From: Leuconostoc holzapfelii
GTDB lineage: Bacteria; Bacillota; Bacilli; Lactobacillales; Lactobacillaceae
Assembly (NCBI RefSeq): GCF_012396485.1
Contig: NZ_JAAXPO010000001.1
Span: 124,001-188,000, forward strand
Direction of reading: 5' to 3'
DNA: 64,000 nt
The notes beneath the pieces are model-generated. The model was not told the DNA's origin. It made no database searches and saw nothing but the letters and a program-made list of their open reading frames with translations. Positions within the stretch are counted from its first letter, which is position 1; every line of letters starts with the position of its first letter. This document shows, in pieces, positions 11,596 through 20,555 of this stretch. Both the position numbers and the translations under genes were made by a program.

Positions 11596-11722
11596 ATTTA
11601 ACTCTCCCATCAACAATTAACGTAACTAATCATAACCTGATATGAATTTTTATGCAATTATTTTTTTAAAATATTCGTTTTAAAAGTGTATATTTGCTGT
11701 TTCCTGTATAGTTTGCCAATAA

Positions 11723-11745
11723 AAAAACGCCACAAAGTGACGTCA
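11723..11745 (-). terminator. rnpB terminator
   Basis: On the minus strand ACGTCAC-TTT-GTGGCGT forms a 7-bp stem followed by a run of T, directly after the RNase P RNA. Confidence 0.8.
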
Positions 11746-11748
11746 CCT

Positions 11749-12132
11749 GATGTAAGCATCTATAGGCCATGTTTTGTTCCAGTAATATGCAGGTACATAT
11801 CACCTTCGGTAATCATCTATCTAAGTTTGTTGCCAAACCATACCAACCATCGCTTCAGTTCGCTAGATTAGCCGCCCCTACCAAAAGTTTGGGTTGCCCG
11901 CTTGTGGGGTTTACCTCGTCTCAAACGCCAACTTTCATTGACGTATACGTTTCTATGGCACCTTCGAGCCTATTAAGACATAGCCTAAGCCTTAGCCTGT
12001 TCGACCGCCGTGACATCGCTGTCCCTGGGTTTATTCTTTATCCCAGCACAATCACTACAACCATCACAGGTTGTGCGAGCATGGACCTTCCTCACGCTAG
12101 AAATATAACGCGCAATTACCCAATGCTTACAA
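11749..12132 (-). ncRNA. rnpB: RNase P RNA, Bacillus (class B) type
   Basis: Catalytic RNA that matures tRNA 5' ends. The minus strand carries the conserved GAGGAAGGTCCATGCTCGCA near 12075-12095, GGTAAACCCC and CCCAAACTTTTGGTAGGGG in the middle, and GAACAAAACATGGCCTATAG near the 3' end. The terminal helix P1 pairs GTAAGCAT (about 12123-12130) with ATGCTTAC (about 11751-11758), which sets both ends. The location just downstream of gpsB matches Bacillus. A TATATT box about six bases before the 5' end, with TTTAAA 18 bases further up, is a possible promoter overlapping the gpsB stop. Confidence 0.97.
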
Positions 12133-12157
12133 AATATACAATTTAACTTGCTACAAT

Positions 12158-12550
12158 TTAAATGTTCTCAGAACCTGGTCCAAAGACTGCGCGCTCCAAG
12201 TTAGCCACACGCTTGATCAAGTCAAGATTTGTCACCACTTGTTCAGCCTTTGGTGTTTCGACCACAGCTGCTTCTCGTACAACTGGTGGTTCAGCCACAA
12301 TGTGTTGTACCGGTTGTTCAACAGCTTGTTGCTTTAAAGCAACAAGTTGTTCTTGAGAAGCCTTCAAGGCAGTTTGTAAACGGGTTACTTCACCTTGCAA
12401 TTGTTCGATACGACCAGCAAACGCCCCGTAATCTTTGATGATGTCATCCAAGAAACTATCAACGTCGGCAGGGTCATAACCAACGCCCATACGCTTTTGC
12501 TTAAAAACGCGCTCTAAAATGTCTTTTTGCGTGTATTTTACTTGTTCCAC
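12158..12550 (-). CDS. gpsB: Cell-division regulator GpsB (DivIVA-like)
   Basis: Small coiled-coil protein that links PBP1-type synthases to division and elongation sites. The N-terminal DivIVA-like domain VKYTQKDILERVFKQK with YDPADVDSFLDDI is clear, followed by a heptad coiled coil (about residues 40-70) and a P/V-rich linker to a short C-terminal trimerising helix. I choose a GTG start at 12550 because GAGGTG lies 7 bases upstream; the ATG at 12565 would put the ribosome site inside the gene. 130 residues. The neighbours recU, PBP1A and ypsA fit its known partners. Confidence 0.92.
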   Translation of the reverse strand: MEQVKYTQKDILERVFKQKRMGVGYDPADVDSFLDDIIKDYGAFAGRIEQLQGEVTRLQTALKASQEQLVALKQQAVEQPVQHIVAEPPVVREAAVVETPKAEQVVTNLDLIKRVANLERAVFGPGSENI

Positions 12551-12626
12551 AAGTGCACACCTCATTTATTTTTTTACTTAACTTATATTACCAATAAAAG
12601 GCAATTTTTACAAGAAAATTGCACAG

Positions 12627-13199
12627 TTATTTAAAAAGATCCTGTTCCTCGGCTCGCTTTTCTTCATATTCTGTGGCATATTCTTGCAATTGATACATAT
12701 CAATTTGTGTGAGTGGATAGGGCATGACCGCTTGTTGCTGTTTAATCGCTTGAAAGTCGTACTGGGTCTTCCCTTCAAAATCAGGATCATAAACCAATAG
12801 TGCCGCATCAGTGTGTGCCAGCATGAATTGTTGATAATTTTGAAGTTGTTGCGGTCCTTGATATGGCACAGTGGACACATGCGCAACAAAATCACATTGC
12901 GTGGTTAATTGCTGTAATTTTTCTTGGTTGTTGGCTTGCCATTGCTTACCAAAATCTTGAAAAGGGAACATCATCGCGATTTTTAAGTCTGGAAAACTTG
13001 TTTTTAACTCGGCGACTACTTCAACCGTCCACTGCTCAATTCCGAGTTGTCCCCCCGTAATCACCCACTCTAAACCGAGTTCAAGTTGTTCACGAAGCGC
13101 TTGTGTTAAAGCATATTTCATCACGGTTATTTTAGGATCTTTGTCGCCAAATGTCCCAATTTCATAACTGCGATAGCCTGTTACCCATAATCTTGACAT
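12627..13199 (-). CDS. ypsA: DUF1273 protein (YpsA family)
   Basis: YpsA belongs to the SLOG nucleotide-binding superfamily and in Bacillus and Staphylococcus is reported to affect cell division. [15 protein letters not shown] at the start and the [16 protein letters not shown] glycine loop are diagnostic. The start at 13199 is used because GGGG lies just upstream; an ATG 36 bases further up has no site. 190 residues. It sits between a PBP1A gene and gpsB, the conserved Firmicute order. Ligand unknown. Confidence 0.92.
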   Translation of the reverse strand: MSRLWVTGYRSYEIGTFGDKDPKITVMKYALTQALREQLELGLEWVITGGQLGIEQWTVEVVAELKTSFPDLKIAMMFPFQDFGKQWQANNQEKLQQLTTQCDFVAHVSTVPYQGPQQLQNYQQFMLAHTDAALLVYDPDFEGKTQYDFQAIKQQQAVMPYPLTQIDMYQLQEYATEYEEKRAEEQDLFK

Positions 13200-13216
13200 A
13201 TCTATTCCCCTATAAC

Positions 13217-13242
13217 AAAGGCCTTGCTTGCGCAAGGCCTTT
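13217..13242 (-). terminator. Hairpin between PBP1A and ypsA
   Basis: A perfect inverted repeat AAAGGCCTTG...CAAGGCCTTT with a 6-base loop. The T-run after it is broken, so termination is probably partial. It could shield ypsA-gpsB from part of the upstream transcript. Confidence 0.6.
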
Positions 13243-13249
13243 CAATAGC

Positions 13250-15424
13250 TTAATTATTGCCGCTTGTTGAGCCGACAGAGGCTGCGCCAGCTGGAATGCC
13301 TGCTTCGCTTGGCGATTCACCAGACTGTGACACCGACGTCACGGTTGGCAAGCCACCATTATCCCACTTTGCATCTTTCACTTCATATTCAACAATATTG
13401 CCGTCAATTTTTGGTGTGACTGTATCCGGCATTTTCCAATCCGTATTTGGTTTGTTCTGCATCGCATAAGACATCACCTTTTGGTAATATTGTGCTGGCA
13501 AGTCCTGACTTGTCCAAGGAATATAGCCTAATGAATTGTCATCATAGCCTGTCCAAACGGACAACGTATAAGATTTCGTGAAACCAGTAAACCAAGCATC
13601 TTTAATGGCACGATCAGGCATTTGTTCCCCATCACCGAACCCAACTAAGCCCGATTTCCCTGCTTGGTGTAAGCCAGGAATAATGGCATCAGCCGCCGTC
13701 GCATTTGGCTTAATGACCCCCTTCATCATGTCAGTCAACATAAAGGCAGTACTGGTCTTCATTGCCCGCTTACCAGACACGCTATAGTTATGCGTTGTCC
13801 CATCAGCTGTCACAATCTTTGAGATATAGGTTGGCTTATAATAGGTACCGCCATTTGCAATTGCGCCAAACGCGCCGGCCTCTTGAACCGTTGAAAGTGG
13901 CATACCAATTGCATCTTGCCCACCTGGAATCTTATTGAGCTGAATGCCTAGGCCACTCATAAACTTAGCGGCATTTTGACCACCAACGGCTTCCAAAGTA
14001 TGGACGGCTGGGATATTACGTGATTGGGTCAATGCTGTACGCATCGTAATATTATCCATATATTTCCCATCCCAGTCCGTCACATCATGAGATGTCCCAG
14101 GATATTTATACTTCTTATCTTCGACCGTGCGATATGTTGGCCAGTTGAGATATTCGATGGCTGGCCCATAATCGAGTAATGGCTTAATCGATGAACCAGA
14201 GGAACGCCCTGTCAAATTTGCATGATTCGTACCGAAAAGAATTTGTTGGTTGCGCCCACTAATTTGCGCCACGACTTCTCCATTGTTGGGATCAGTCATC
14301 GTTGCCCCAATTTGCGTATTTTGCGATGGAAAGGCGACTGAGCTACCGTTAGCCAAATCGTACATCTTTTGTTGCAAATCAGAATCTAAATTCGTATAGA
14401 TCTTTAAGCCAGGCTTGGACGTATCAAAACCCATAGCACTAGCTTCGGCAAGGACAGATTGCACATAGCCATCCACTGTCTTGCGGCTTTCGTTTGCCAA
14501 TTGCGTTTTAGCCGTAATATCTTGTAACCCATCAGATATTGGCACTTTCATCGCATCATTTGCTTGCTTTTGTGTGATGGCCCCGTATTTAACCATTGCT
14601 TGTAATACGGTATCACGGCGATCTTTAGCCGCTGACGTATCTTTTAGGTAAGGATCATAATTTGTTGGCGATTGTGGCATCCCCGCCAACAAAGCAAGTT
14701 GTGGCAAAGACAGTGCGGTCAACGGTTTCCCATAGAAATATTCGGCCGCCGTCTTCATGCCAGAGACGCCATGTCCCATATAAACCTTATTCATATAAAA
14801 CGTCAAGATTTCATCTTTTGAGAAATTCTTTTCAACCCGCAAAGCAAGCCAAGCTTCTTGCGCTTTACGTTTCAACGTTTGGTCAGCAGTAGACGTACTA
14901 AAGACCGACAATTTGACAAGTTGTTGGGTTAAAGTTGACCCACCTTGCATACCAAGCGATGATCCTTCTATGTTCGCCAGTGCAGCACCGGCAATTCGGA
15001 TGGGATCAACACCGCCATGTTTATAGAAACGACGATCTTCAATTGATACAACGGCTTCTTTTAACGTCTTTGGAATTTCATTAGAGTTGGCATAATCACG
15101 TTGTACCGTAGATAATTTCCAAATTGGATTGCCTTGATTATCATAAATGGCACTCGAATTTTCCGATGCCAAATCCGACTCAGTAATGTTTGGTGCTTCG
15201 TTAGCATAGGTGAAAAATACGGCGGCACCAGCCAGCGTACCAATGAAACCTAACGTCAGTAACCATAAAAAGACGGTGAGTAAGATACGACGCCATGATC
15301 TACGCTTTTTGGGCTTTTTTGGCCCCCCATTATTGGGCGGTAAAGTTGGCGGTTCAGTTGCTGGATGATTGTCATACAAATTTTGATTACGATTGACACG
15401 TGACCATTGGTTATCATTTGCCAT
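13250..15424 (-). CDS. pbp1A: Class A penicillin-binding protein 1A
   Basis: Bifunctional peptidoglycan glycosyltransferase/transpeptidase. 724 residues: a basic proline-rich cytoplasmic tail (1-44), one membrane helix (about 45-72), a GT51 domain with EDRRFYKHGG and QGGSTLTQQLVK, then a transpeptidase with SSIK in GRSSGSSIKPL, SRN in TQSRNIPAV and KSG in QAGKSGLVG, where KTG is usual. The C-terminus is a low-complexity Ser/Gly tail. An AGGAG site precedes the ATG within the palindrome GGAGTCCTCC. It lies 23 bases after recU, the conserved recU-PBP1 pair. Confidence 0.95.
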   Translation of the reverse strand: MANDNQWSRVNRNQNLYDNHPATEPPTLPPNNGGPKKPKKRRSWRRILLTVFLWLLTLGFIGTLAGAAVFFTYANEAPNITESDLASENSSAIYDNQGNPIWKLSTVQRDYANSNEIPKTLKEAVVSIEDRRFYKHGGVDPIRIAGAALANIEGSSLGMQGGSTLTQQLVKLSVFSTSTADQTLKRKAQEAWLALRVEKNFSKDEILTFYMNKVYMGHGVSGMKTAAEYFYGKPLTALSLPQLALLAGMPQSPTNYDPYLKDTSAAKDRRDTVLQAMVKYGAITQKQANDAMKVPISDGLQDITAKTQLANESRKTVDGYVQSVLAEASAMGFDTSKPGLKIYTNLDSDLQQKMYDLANGSSVAFPSQNTQIGATMTDPNNGEVVAQISGRNQQILFGTNHANLTGRSSGSSIKPLLDYGPAIEYLNWPTYRTVEDKKYKYPGTSHDVTDWDGKYMDNITMRTALTQSRNIPAVHTLEAVGGQNAAKFMSGLGIQLNKIPGGQDAIGMPLSTVQEAGAFGAIANGGTYYKPTYISKIVTADGTTHNYSVSGKRAMKTSTAFMLTDMMKGVIKPNATAADAIIPGLHQAGKSGLVGFGDGEQMPDRAIKDAWFTGFTKSYTLSVWTGYDDNSLGYIPWTSQDLPAQYYQKVMSYAMQNKPNTDWKMPDTVTPKIDGNIVEYEVKDAKWDNGGLPTVTSVSQSGESPSEAGIPAGAASVGSTSGNN

Positions 15425-15447
15425 AATTATTGGAGGACTCCTAAATG

Positions 15448-16062
15448 TTAGTCTAACTGTTGAAAGTATTGATCAACTGCTTTTAAATAATCCAAACTCG
15501 GATTCAGGCTGTTGGGCACCCTAAAACTGTCACGCACAATTTCAAGGTACGGAATTGATTGTTTTCCTTGTCTTAACTGCCACTGTTTGATTAAATGCTT
15601 TGCGGGATAGACAAAAGTTTCGTCACGGGTCGTAAATTTAATAATGACAAAGCCAATCCCATTTTGAGCTAGCACATGTGCGAGATGCGCAATTTGATGT
15701 TCGTGAAAATTTTTGAGTGGAAAGGAAGTTTTATTCTTCGTTTCCTTCGCATCAAAATCAATATAGCGCCCTTGGTAAACACCATTATAATCCGTTGTTG
15801 ATGCTTGCTTAAAATAAGCCTCAGTGATTTTCGCCGCAGAACGTGCTGGATAATCCACTTTCACAATGGTAATTGGGGTGGGCTTTTTATGGATGACAGC
15901 CAATTGATTAGCTAAATAGTAAGTATTGGCAAGGTTAATCTCTTCTTCTAACCCCATCCCACGCCTACCAAAGGTCAACGCTTTTTTTGTTGTCTTACCA
16001 ATCCGAACTTGATTGGCGGTTGCTGACGTACGTCTTGTACCAGCCGGATAGTTAATCGCCAT
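15448..16062 (-). CDS. recU: Holliday junction resolvase RecU
   Basis: Structure-specific endonuclease that cuts recombination intermediates. 204 residues. NYPAGTRRTSATAN at the N-terminus, the GMGLEEEINLAN acidic segment, and the catalytic DAKETKNKTSFPLKNFHEHQ block are typical of RecU rather than RuvC. It forms an operon with the PBP gene that follows. Confidence 0.95.
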   Translation of the reverse strand: MAINYPAGTRRTSATANQVRIGKTTKKALTFGRRGMGLEEEINLANTYYLANQLAVIHKKPTPITIVKVDYPARSAAKITEAYFKQASTTDYNGVYQGRYIDFDAKETKNKTSFPLKNFHEHQIAHLAHVLAQNGIGFVIIKFTTRDETFVYPAKHLIKQWQLRQGKQSIPYLEIVRDSFRVPNSLNPSLDYLKAVDQYFQQLD

Positions 16063-16145
16063 GAATAACCTCAGATTATTTTAAACTATATACTTACCCA
16101 TTTTACCATAAATCAATAGTTTTCAAGCGATAACGTCTTTTCTTA

Positions 16146-16178
16146 CAAAAAAAGTTGTCTATTACAGACAACTTTTTG
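16146..16178. terminator. Bidirectional terminator hairpin upstream of recU
   Basis: AAAAAGTTGTCT and AGACAACTTTTT pair across a short loop, giving an A-run/T-run hairpin readable on both strands. It lies just outside the integration scar and is probably the original guaA terminator, now about 240 bases from the guaA stop. Confidence 0.85.
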
Positions 16179-16188
16179 TAAGAAACAG

Positions 16189-16203
16189 TTATTCCCACTC
16201 AAC
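16189..16203 (-). repeat. Distal att-like direct repeat of the guaA scar
   Basis: A 15-base copy of the guaA 3' end (minus strand GTTGAGTGGGAATAA), matching the copy at 16415-16429 in 14 of 15 positions. GAGTGGGAATAA is a known integration core used by elements that enter the guaA 3' end. Confidence 0.8.
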
Positions 16204-16209
16204 TATAAT

Positions 16210-16254
16210 TGCTCTTAATACTAAAAAAATGGACTATTTTTAGTATAAGAGCAC
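16210..16254. repeat. Long imperfect inverted repeat inside the scar
   Basis: TGCTCTT and AAGAGCA flank ATACTAAAAA and TTTTTAGTAT, giving a 17-bp stem with a one-base bulge and a loop of about nine bases. It directly abuts the integrase remnant. It may be a terminator or a remnant of the mobile element; function unknown. Confidence 0.6.
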
Positions 16255-16354
16255 AAATACGACCATAGCCTTAGAAGTATATTCACACCTGCTAAAAGAA
16301 AAAGAACAAGCGCAAGATGCACTCGTCCTCAATATGCTTTCAAACACAAATTAA
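16253..16354 (+). pseudogene. Tyrosine recombinase (integrase) C-terminal remnant
   Basis: An open frame of 33 codons ends in TAA and reads TTIALEVYSHLLKEKEQAQD and onward. TxxxxxxYSHLL is the region around the catalytic tyrosine of phage-type integrases (here the Y of EVYSHLL). No start codon or upstream catalytic R/H/R box is present: upstream, the frame runs into the inverted repeat. It is read as the tail of an integrase left after loss of an element at guaA. Confidence 0.7.
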
Positions 16355-16360
16355 ATCTCG

Positions 16361-16377
16361 TGTCCCCAAAAGTCCCC
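16361..16377 (+). repeat. Paired GTCCCCA repeats (possible integrase arm sites)
   Basis: Two GTCCCCA copies separated by AAA lie between the integrase remnant and the guaA-proximal att copy. Short direct repeats at this place are typical arm-type binding sites of tyrosine integrases. Confidence 0.45.
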
Positions 16378-16414
16378 AGAAACGCCTGTAAACCACGTAA
16401 CTGTGGGACTTATT

Positions 16415-17962
16415 TTATTCCCATTCAACGGTAGCTGGTGGCTTAGCCGTGATATCATAGACAACGCGGTTAATGTGTCCCACTTCATTGACAATGCGGG
16501 CAGAAATTTTTTGCAACAATTCCCATGGTAATTGGGCAAAATCAGCCGTCATGCCATCAACAGACGTAATCGCACGAATCGCAATCGTATAATCATATGT
16601 GCGATAGTCGCCCATCACGCCAACTGAACGGACACCAGTCAAGACAGTAAAGTATTGCCAAATGTCGCCTTCTAAGCCAGCCTTAGCGATTTCATCACGT
16701 AAGATCCAATCTGAATCACGAACAATTTCAAGCTTATCTTCTGTAATATCGCCCAAGATTCGGATACCCAAGCCAGGACCTGGGAAAGGCTGACGCCAAA
16801 CCATCTCATGTGGCATATCTAGCGCCTCGCCTAATTCACGCACTTCATCCTTGAACAAGGTGTTCAATGGTTCAATCAATTGGAAGTGCATATCTTCTGG
16901 CAAACCACCAACATTGTGGTGTGACTTAATCGTTTGGGCTGTATCTGTCCCTGATTCAATCACATCTGTATACAACGTGCCTTGTGCCAAAAAGTCAATA
17001 TCCTTGAGCTTAGCTGCTTCATCGTTAAAGACTTCAATGAATTCGTTACCAATGATTTTGCGCTTCTTTTCCGGATCCGTAACGCCAGCTAACTTTGATA
17101 AGAAACGTTCTTGGGCATCGACTTTAATAATGTTCAAGCCAAATTGCTTACCCATCATTTCCATGACTTGTGCCGCTTCGTTTTTACGTAACAAACCATG
17201 GTCAACAAAGATTGACGTCAGTTGGTCACCAATGGCTTTATGAAGCAAAACACCAACAACTGATGAATCCACCCCACCAGATAGGCCAAGAAGCACTTTC
17301 TTGTCCCCAACAACTTCACGAATACGCGCAATTTGCTCATCGATAAAGCCGCTCATATCCCAGTTGGCTTCCGCCCCAGCAATGTCAAACACAAAGTTTT
17401 GCAAGATTTGCTTCCCATGTTCTGACAATGTCGTTTCGGCGTGGAATTGAACACCGTAAAGACGGCGTTCATCATTGGCAATCGCTGCAATTGGTGTCTT
17501 ATCAGAACCACCAGCCACCACAAAGCCAGCTGGTAAAGCAACAACGTTATCGGAATGACTCATCAAAACGGTTTGGTCTGCCGGTGTATTAGCAAACAAC
17601 AAACCAGCCGTCTCCGTTTGGTGTAATACCGTTTGACCAAATTCACCGTTCCCAGGATTGGCTTCAACTTTACCACCCAAATTTTGAGCCATCAGTTGCA
17701 TGCCATAGCAGACACCCAAGACTGGAATGCCTAATTCAAAGATTTCGTTATCAATCGTAAAGGCATCTGCCTCATACACTGACTTTGGTCCGCCAGACAA
17801 GATAATCGCTTTTGGATTATAGGCCTTCACTTCGTCAGCCGTCATGTTGCGTGACTTTAATTCAGAAAAAACACCCATTTCACGAATGCGTCGAGTAATG
17901 AGTTGGTTATATTGGCTACCGTAGTCCAGTACAAGAACTTTATCGGCGTTTACATCAGCCAT
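16415..17962 (-). CDS. guaA: GMP synthase (glutamine-hydrolysing)
   Basis: Amidates XMP to GMP. 515 residues: a class I glutamine amidotransferase domain (GGPKSVYE, nucleophile in GVCYGMQ, HAE in VQFHAET), then the ATP pyrophosphatase P-loop SGGVDSSV and the C-terminal dimerisation domain ending TVEWE. The 3' end is a recognised phage/ICE integration target, and here a scar follows it. A GGGAG site precedes the ATG. It is the third gene of the guaB-paralogue-guaA operon. Confidence 0.97.
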   Translation of the reverse strand: MADVNADKVLVLDYGSQYNQLITRRIREMGVFSELKSRNMTADEVKAYNPKAIILSGGPKSVYEADAFTIDNEIFELGIPVLGVCYGMQLMAQNLGGKVEANPGNGEFGQTVLHQTETAGLLFANTPADQTVLMSHSDNVVALPAGFVVAGGSDKTPIAAIANDERRLYGVQFHAETTLSEHGKQILQNFVFDIAGAEANWDMSGFIDEQIARIREVVGDKKVLLGLSGGVDSSVVGVLLHKAIGDQLTSIFVDHGLLRKNEAAQVMEMMGKQFGLNIIKVDAQERFLSKLAGVTDPEKKRKIIGNEFIEVFNDEAAKLKDIDFLAQGTLYTDVIESGTDTAQTIKSHHNVGGLPEDMHFQLIEPLNTLFKDEVRELGEALDMPHEMVWRQPFPGPGLGIRILGDITEDKLEIVRDSDWILRDEIAKAGLEGDIWQYFTVLTGVRSVGVMGDYRTYDYTIAIRAITSVDGMTADFAQLPWELLQKISARIVNEVGHINRVVYDITAKPPATVEWE

Positions 17963-18025
17963 GCGTTATACTCCCTTTTATCCATTTTGCGCGTTTGCGC
18001 TGGTTTTAATAATGCGCAATCCTGC

Positions 18026-19006
18026 TTATTTCGCGTAGTTTGGAGCGATCTTGGTGATTTCGACATCGTGTGGATGTGATTCACGCAACCCGTTATCCGT
18101 AATTTGGACAAATTGGGCAGTTAGTTTAAGGTCAACAATCGTTGATGAACCAGTGTAACCCATACCGGCACGCAAGCCACCATCCGCTTGGAAAATCGCA
18201 TCATCAATTGACATGTCGCCACCAACAAATGTGCCATCTGCTTCAAGCACTTCACCCTTGAGCAAATCTGAGGCTAAAATCGCATCAGCACCGGCAGAAA
18301 TTGCCTTCACAACGTCACCGGAATAGTGAACACCGCCAGTAGCAATCACTGTCTTGTCAAAGTCAGCAGCTACTTCAGCAATGGCCATTGTTGTTGTCAA
18401 GAATGGATACAGGGCGTTATTTGGTAATTGTGAATCAACTGAGCGACCAGCAATAACTGCATCCACACCATTTTGGTAAAGTGCGCTAGCAATGCCCTCG
18501 TCTTCGACAACCCCAACCGCGATAAATGTTGCTGGAAAGGCCTTACGCACAGTCTTAACAATCGCATTTGTTTCCTTGTTTAACCCAGCTTGCAAATAGA
18601 AGAAAATGGCATCGGCACCGGCAGCAACCAACTTTTCAACCCGATCTTGCGCCCCTGTTGTCAACCAAACTTCAGCAGCAACGCGTACGCGACCAGAAGC
18701 ATCCAAAAAGGCATTGGGATACTTGTCTAAATCAACTGCTGTAGCTTTGGCCGCTGAAACTGCTGCCATCTGGGCAGCAACATCTTCTTGTTCTGCAATC
18801 ACGCCCAAACCGCCGTTTAAAGCAGTTGCAGCAACCCGGCTATCCGTAGCTGTCCCATTGGCTTCTGCAATCAGTGGAATATTGAGTGTAAAGTTATCCG
18901 CAAGTTGTGTCGCCAATGACACAGTATGTGGCAAGACATTTGATGCACCAGGGACCAACAAGACTTGATCGTAACCTAGGCCCATAATTTCATTATTTTC
19001 AGACAT
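18026..19006 (-). CDS. IMP dehydrogenase-family paralogue lacking the catalytic cysteine
   Basis: A (beta/alpha)8 protein of 326 residues. It keeps IMPDH framework motifs (GYDQVLLVPG near 11-20, GGLGVI, GGVHYSGDVVKA, and the C-terminal GLRAGMGYTGSS and GLRESHPHDV). The active-site loop that should read GPGSICTTR is replaced by AGRSVDSQL near 187-194, and the whole protein has no cysteine. DSAHGHS and AAMDTVTE are also changed (FYLQAGLN, AEANGTATD). There is no CBS domain. The start at 19006 has a GGAG site. It lies between guaB and guaA. Probably a pseudoenzyme or regulatory/structural partner; a GMP reductase role looks unlikely because that family also needs the cysteine. Confidence 0.8.
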   Translation of the reverse strand: MSENNEIMGLGYDQVLLVPGASNVLPHTVSLATQLADNFTLNIPLIAEANGTATDSRVAATALNGGLGVIAEQEDVAAQMAAVSAAKATAVDLDKYPNAFLDASGRVRVAAEVWLTTGAQDRVEKLVAAGADAIFFYLQAGLNKETNAIVKTVRKAFPATFIAVGVVEDEGIASALYQNGVDAVIAGRSVDSQLPNNALYPFLTTTMAIAEVAADFDKTVIATGGVHYSGDVVKAISAGADAILASDLLKGEVLEADGTFVGGDMSIDDAIFQADGGLRAGMGYTGSSTIVDLKLTAQFVQITDNGLRESHPHDVEITKIAPNYAK

Positions 19007-19029
19007 GTTTTTTCTCCGTGAATTTGTCA

Positions 19030-20202
19030 TTAAAATGTTGGGATCGTGATTGTCTTTTTGAAGTTTTCCCGTTCAGCTTCATAATCAATCACTTGAATAT
19101 CACGCGCAATTTGGTGACCCTTAGTCAATTCATTGATTGATTGCGCCCCAACTTTGGCCATTTCTTCACGAATTTCTGACAGCATAGCGCCTAATACATC
19201 AGCCAAAGCGCCTTTATAGGCAACGCGGGCTTCAATACCTTCTGGTACCATTTTCTTAGCTTCATTGACTTCACCTTGGAAGTAACGGTCTTTTGAACCA
19301 GCTTCCATGGCAGCAATCGATCCCATACCACGATAAGTCTTGTATTGCTTCCCATTATCTTCAAAGACTTCGCCTGGCGTCTCTTCGGTACCAGAAAACA
19401 TTGACCCAAGCATGACCGCATCACCACCAGAAGCCAAGGCCTTAACGATGTCTTCTGCCGTCTTTGCACCACCATCAGCGATGATTGACTTGCCGCGACG
19501 GGCACCTTCTTCTGCTGCATCACGCACGGCAGAAAGTTGAGGCACACCAATACCAGCCACGACACGCGTTGTGCAGATTGAACCGGGGCCAATACCAACT
19601 TTAACAACATCAGCACCAGCATCATACAAAGCCGCTGCACCAGCAGTTGTTGCGATATTTCCCGCAATAATATTTAATTCTGGAAAGGCTTCACGTACTT
19701 CAGATACTTTGCGCAAAACACCTTCTGAATGTCCATGCGCAGAATCCAATACGATAGCGTCCACACCGGCAGCGACCATTGCTTCGACACGCTTGACTGT
19801 ATCTGACGTCACACCAACGGCACCAGCCACAAGCAAACGCCCCTGGTTATCAACGGCAGCATTTGGAAACGCTGTCTTGTCAAAAGTTGCGGTTTTAACT
19901 GCACGAACTTCATCTGCTTGTTCGGCAATCGTCATATTTTTATGGACAACACCAAGGCCGCCTAACTTGGCCAAAGTTGTTGCAAAGCGCGCTTCTGTCA
20001 CCGTATCCATTGCGGCTGAAATTAACGGTAATTGCAGCTTCAAGGTTGGTGTCAAAACTGTGCTGACTGAAACGGCAGCTGGTTGAATAGTTGTGCTTTC
20101 GTCAAAGACTAACTTCATATCATCAAAAGTCAAGCCCATCTTGGCAAACTTGTTACGTGAGCTGAACTTAGGCTTTTCGTCGTCTAAGAAAAATTTTTGC
20201 AT
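19030..20202 (-). CDS. guaB: IMP dehydrogenase without CBS domains
   Basis: Oxidises IMP to XMP, the first committed step to GMP. 390 residues against about 490 in the usual enzyme. [31 protein letters not shown], the catalytic Cys210 in [11 protein letters not shown], and the flap YRGMGS with KDRYFQ are all present. The CBS pair normally inserted near residue 100 is absent: [10 protein letters not shown] runs straight on. The C-terminus differs from the classical tail, which is instead found in the downstream paralogue. The ATG at 20202 has GGAGG five bases upstream. Behind a guanine-type riboswitch. Confidence 0.93.
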   Translation of the reverse strand: MQKFFLDDEKPKFSSRNKFAKMGLTFDDMKLVFDESTTIQPAAVSVSTVLTPTLKLQLPLISAAMDTVTEARFATTLAKLGGLGVVHKNMTIAEQADEVRAVKTATFDKTAFPNAAVDNQGRLLVAGAVGVTSDTVKRVEAMVAAGVDAIVLDSAHGHSEGVLRKVSEVREAFPELNIIAGNIATTAGAAALYDAGADVVKVGIGPGSICTTRVVAGIGVPQLSAVRDAAEEGARRGKSIIADGGAKTAEDIVKALASGGDAVMLGSMFSGTEETPGEVFEDNGKQYKTYRGMGSIAAMEAGSKDRYFQGEVNEAKKMVPEGIEARVAYKGALADVLGAMLSEIREEMAKVGAQSINELTKGHQIARDIQVIDYEAERENFKKTITIPTF

Positions 20203-20345
20203 GAGATCCTCCGATTTTAAACGTGATAACAACAGCACCATGATTACCGTGTGTTCACCATTTAATGTTTAGTTAGGCCTTTTTGTCAACACAATTGTTA
20301 ACGGATCCGCCGATTAATAGATAACCAAATTCAACATTTAGGTAC

Positions 20346-20384
20346 AAAAAAAGCATTTGGGATACACAGATCCACAAATGCTTG
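20346..20384 (-). terminator. Riboswitch expression-platform terminator
   Basis: On the minus strand AAGCATTTGTGGAT and ATCCCAAATGCTT form a long stem followed by TTTTTTT. It lies between the guanine aptamer and guaB, so it is the likely regulated terminator. Confidence 0.85.
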
Positions 20385-20410
20385 GCATGATCCAAAAGAC
20401 CACCTCACAC

Positions 20411-20479
20411 TTGCGGATAGTCACGGCTTTTGGGGCGTGGTAGAAACTGCTGGCCATTTCCCAGCGATATATCTGCAAA
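20411..20479 (-). promoter_or_regulatory. Purine (guanine-type) riboswitch aptamer upstream of guaB
   Basis: The minus strand shows the whole three-way junction: P1 arms TTGCAGATA and TATCCGCAA (one mismatch), P2 GCTGG/CCAGC with loop GAAATGG, the invariant J2/3 AGTTTCTACC, P3 with loop CCAAAAG, and J3/1 GACTAT. The C in GACTAT is the base that pairs with guanine; adenine aptamers have U. With the downstream terminator this predicts that guanine or hypoxanthine switches off guaB-guaA. Confidence 0.92.
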
Positions 20480-20555
20480 CAAACGATTTAGTTATTGGTA
20501 TTACTTTACAGGTTTTTATGAGAAAAATCAACCCTTTTTAAGCGACGAAAATTGG

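Noticed and set aside
16210-16254. The long inverted repeat as an insertion-sequence end
   Set aside because: It is a single stem-loop with no transposase and no target duplication at its borders; it is treated as part of the guaA scar.
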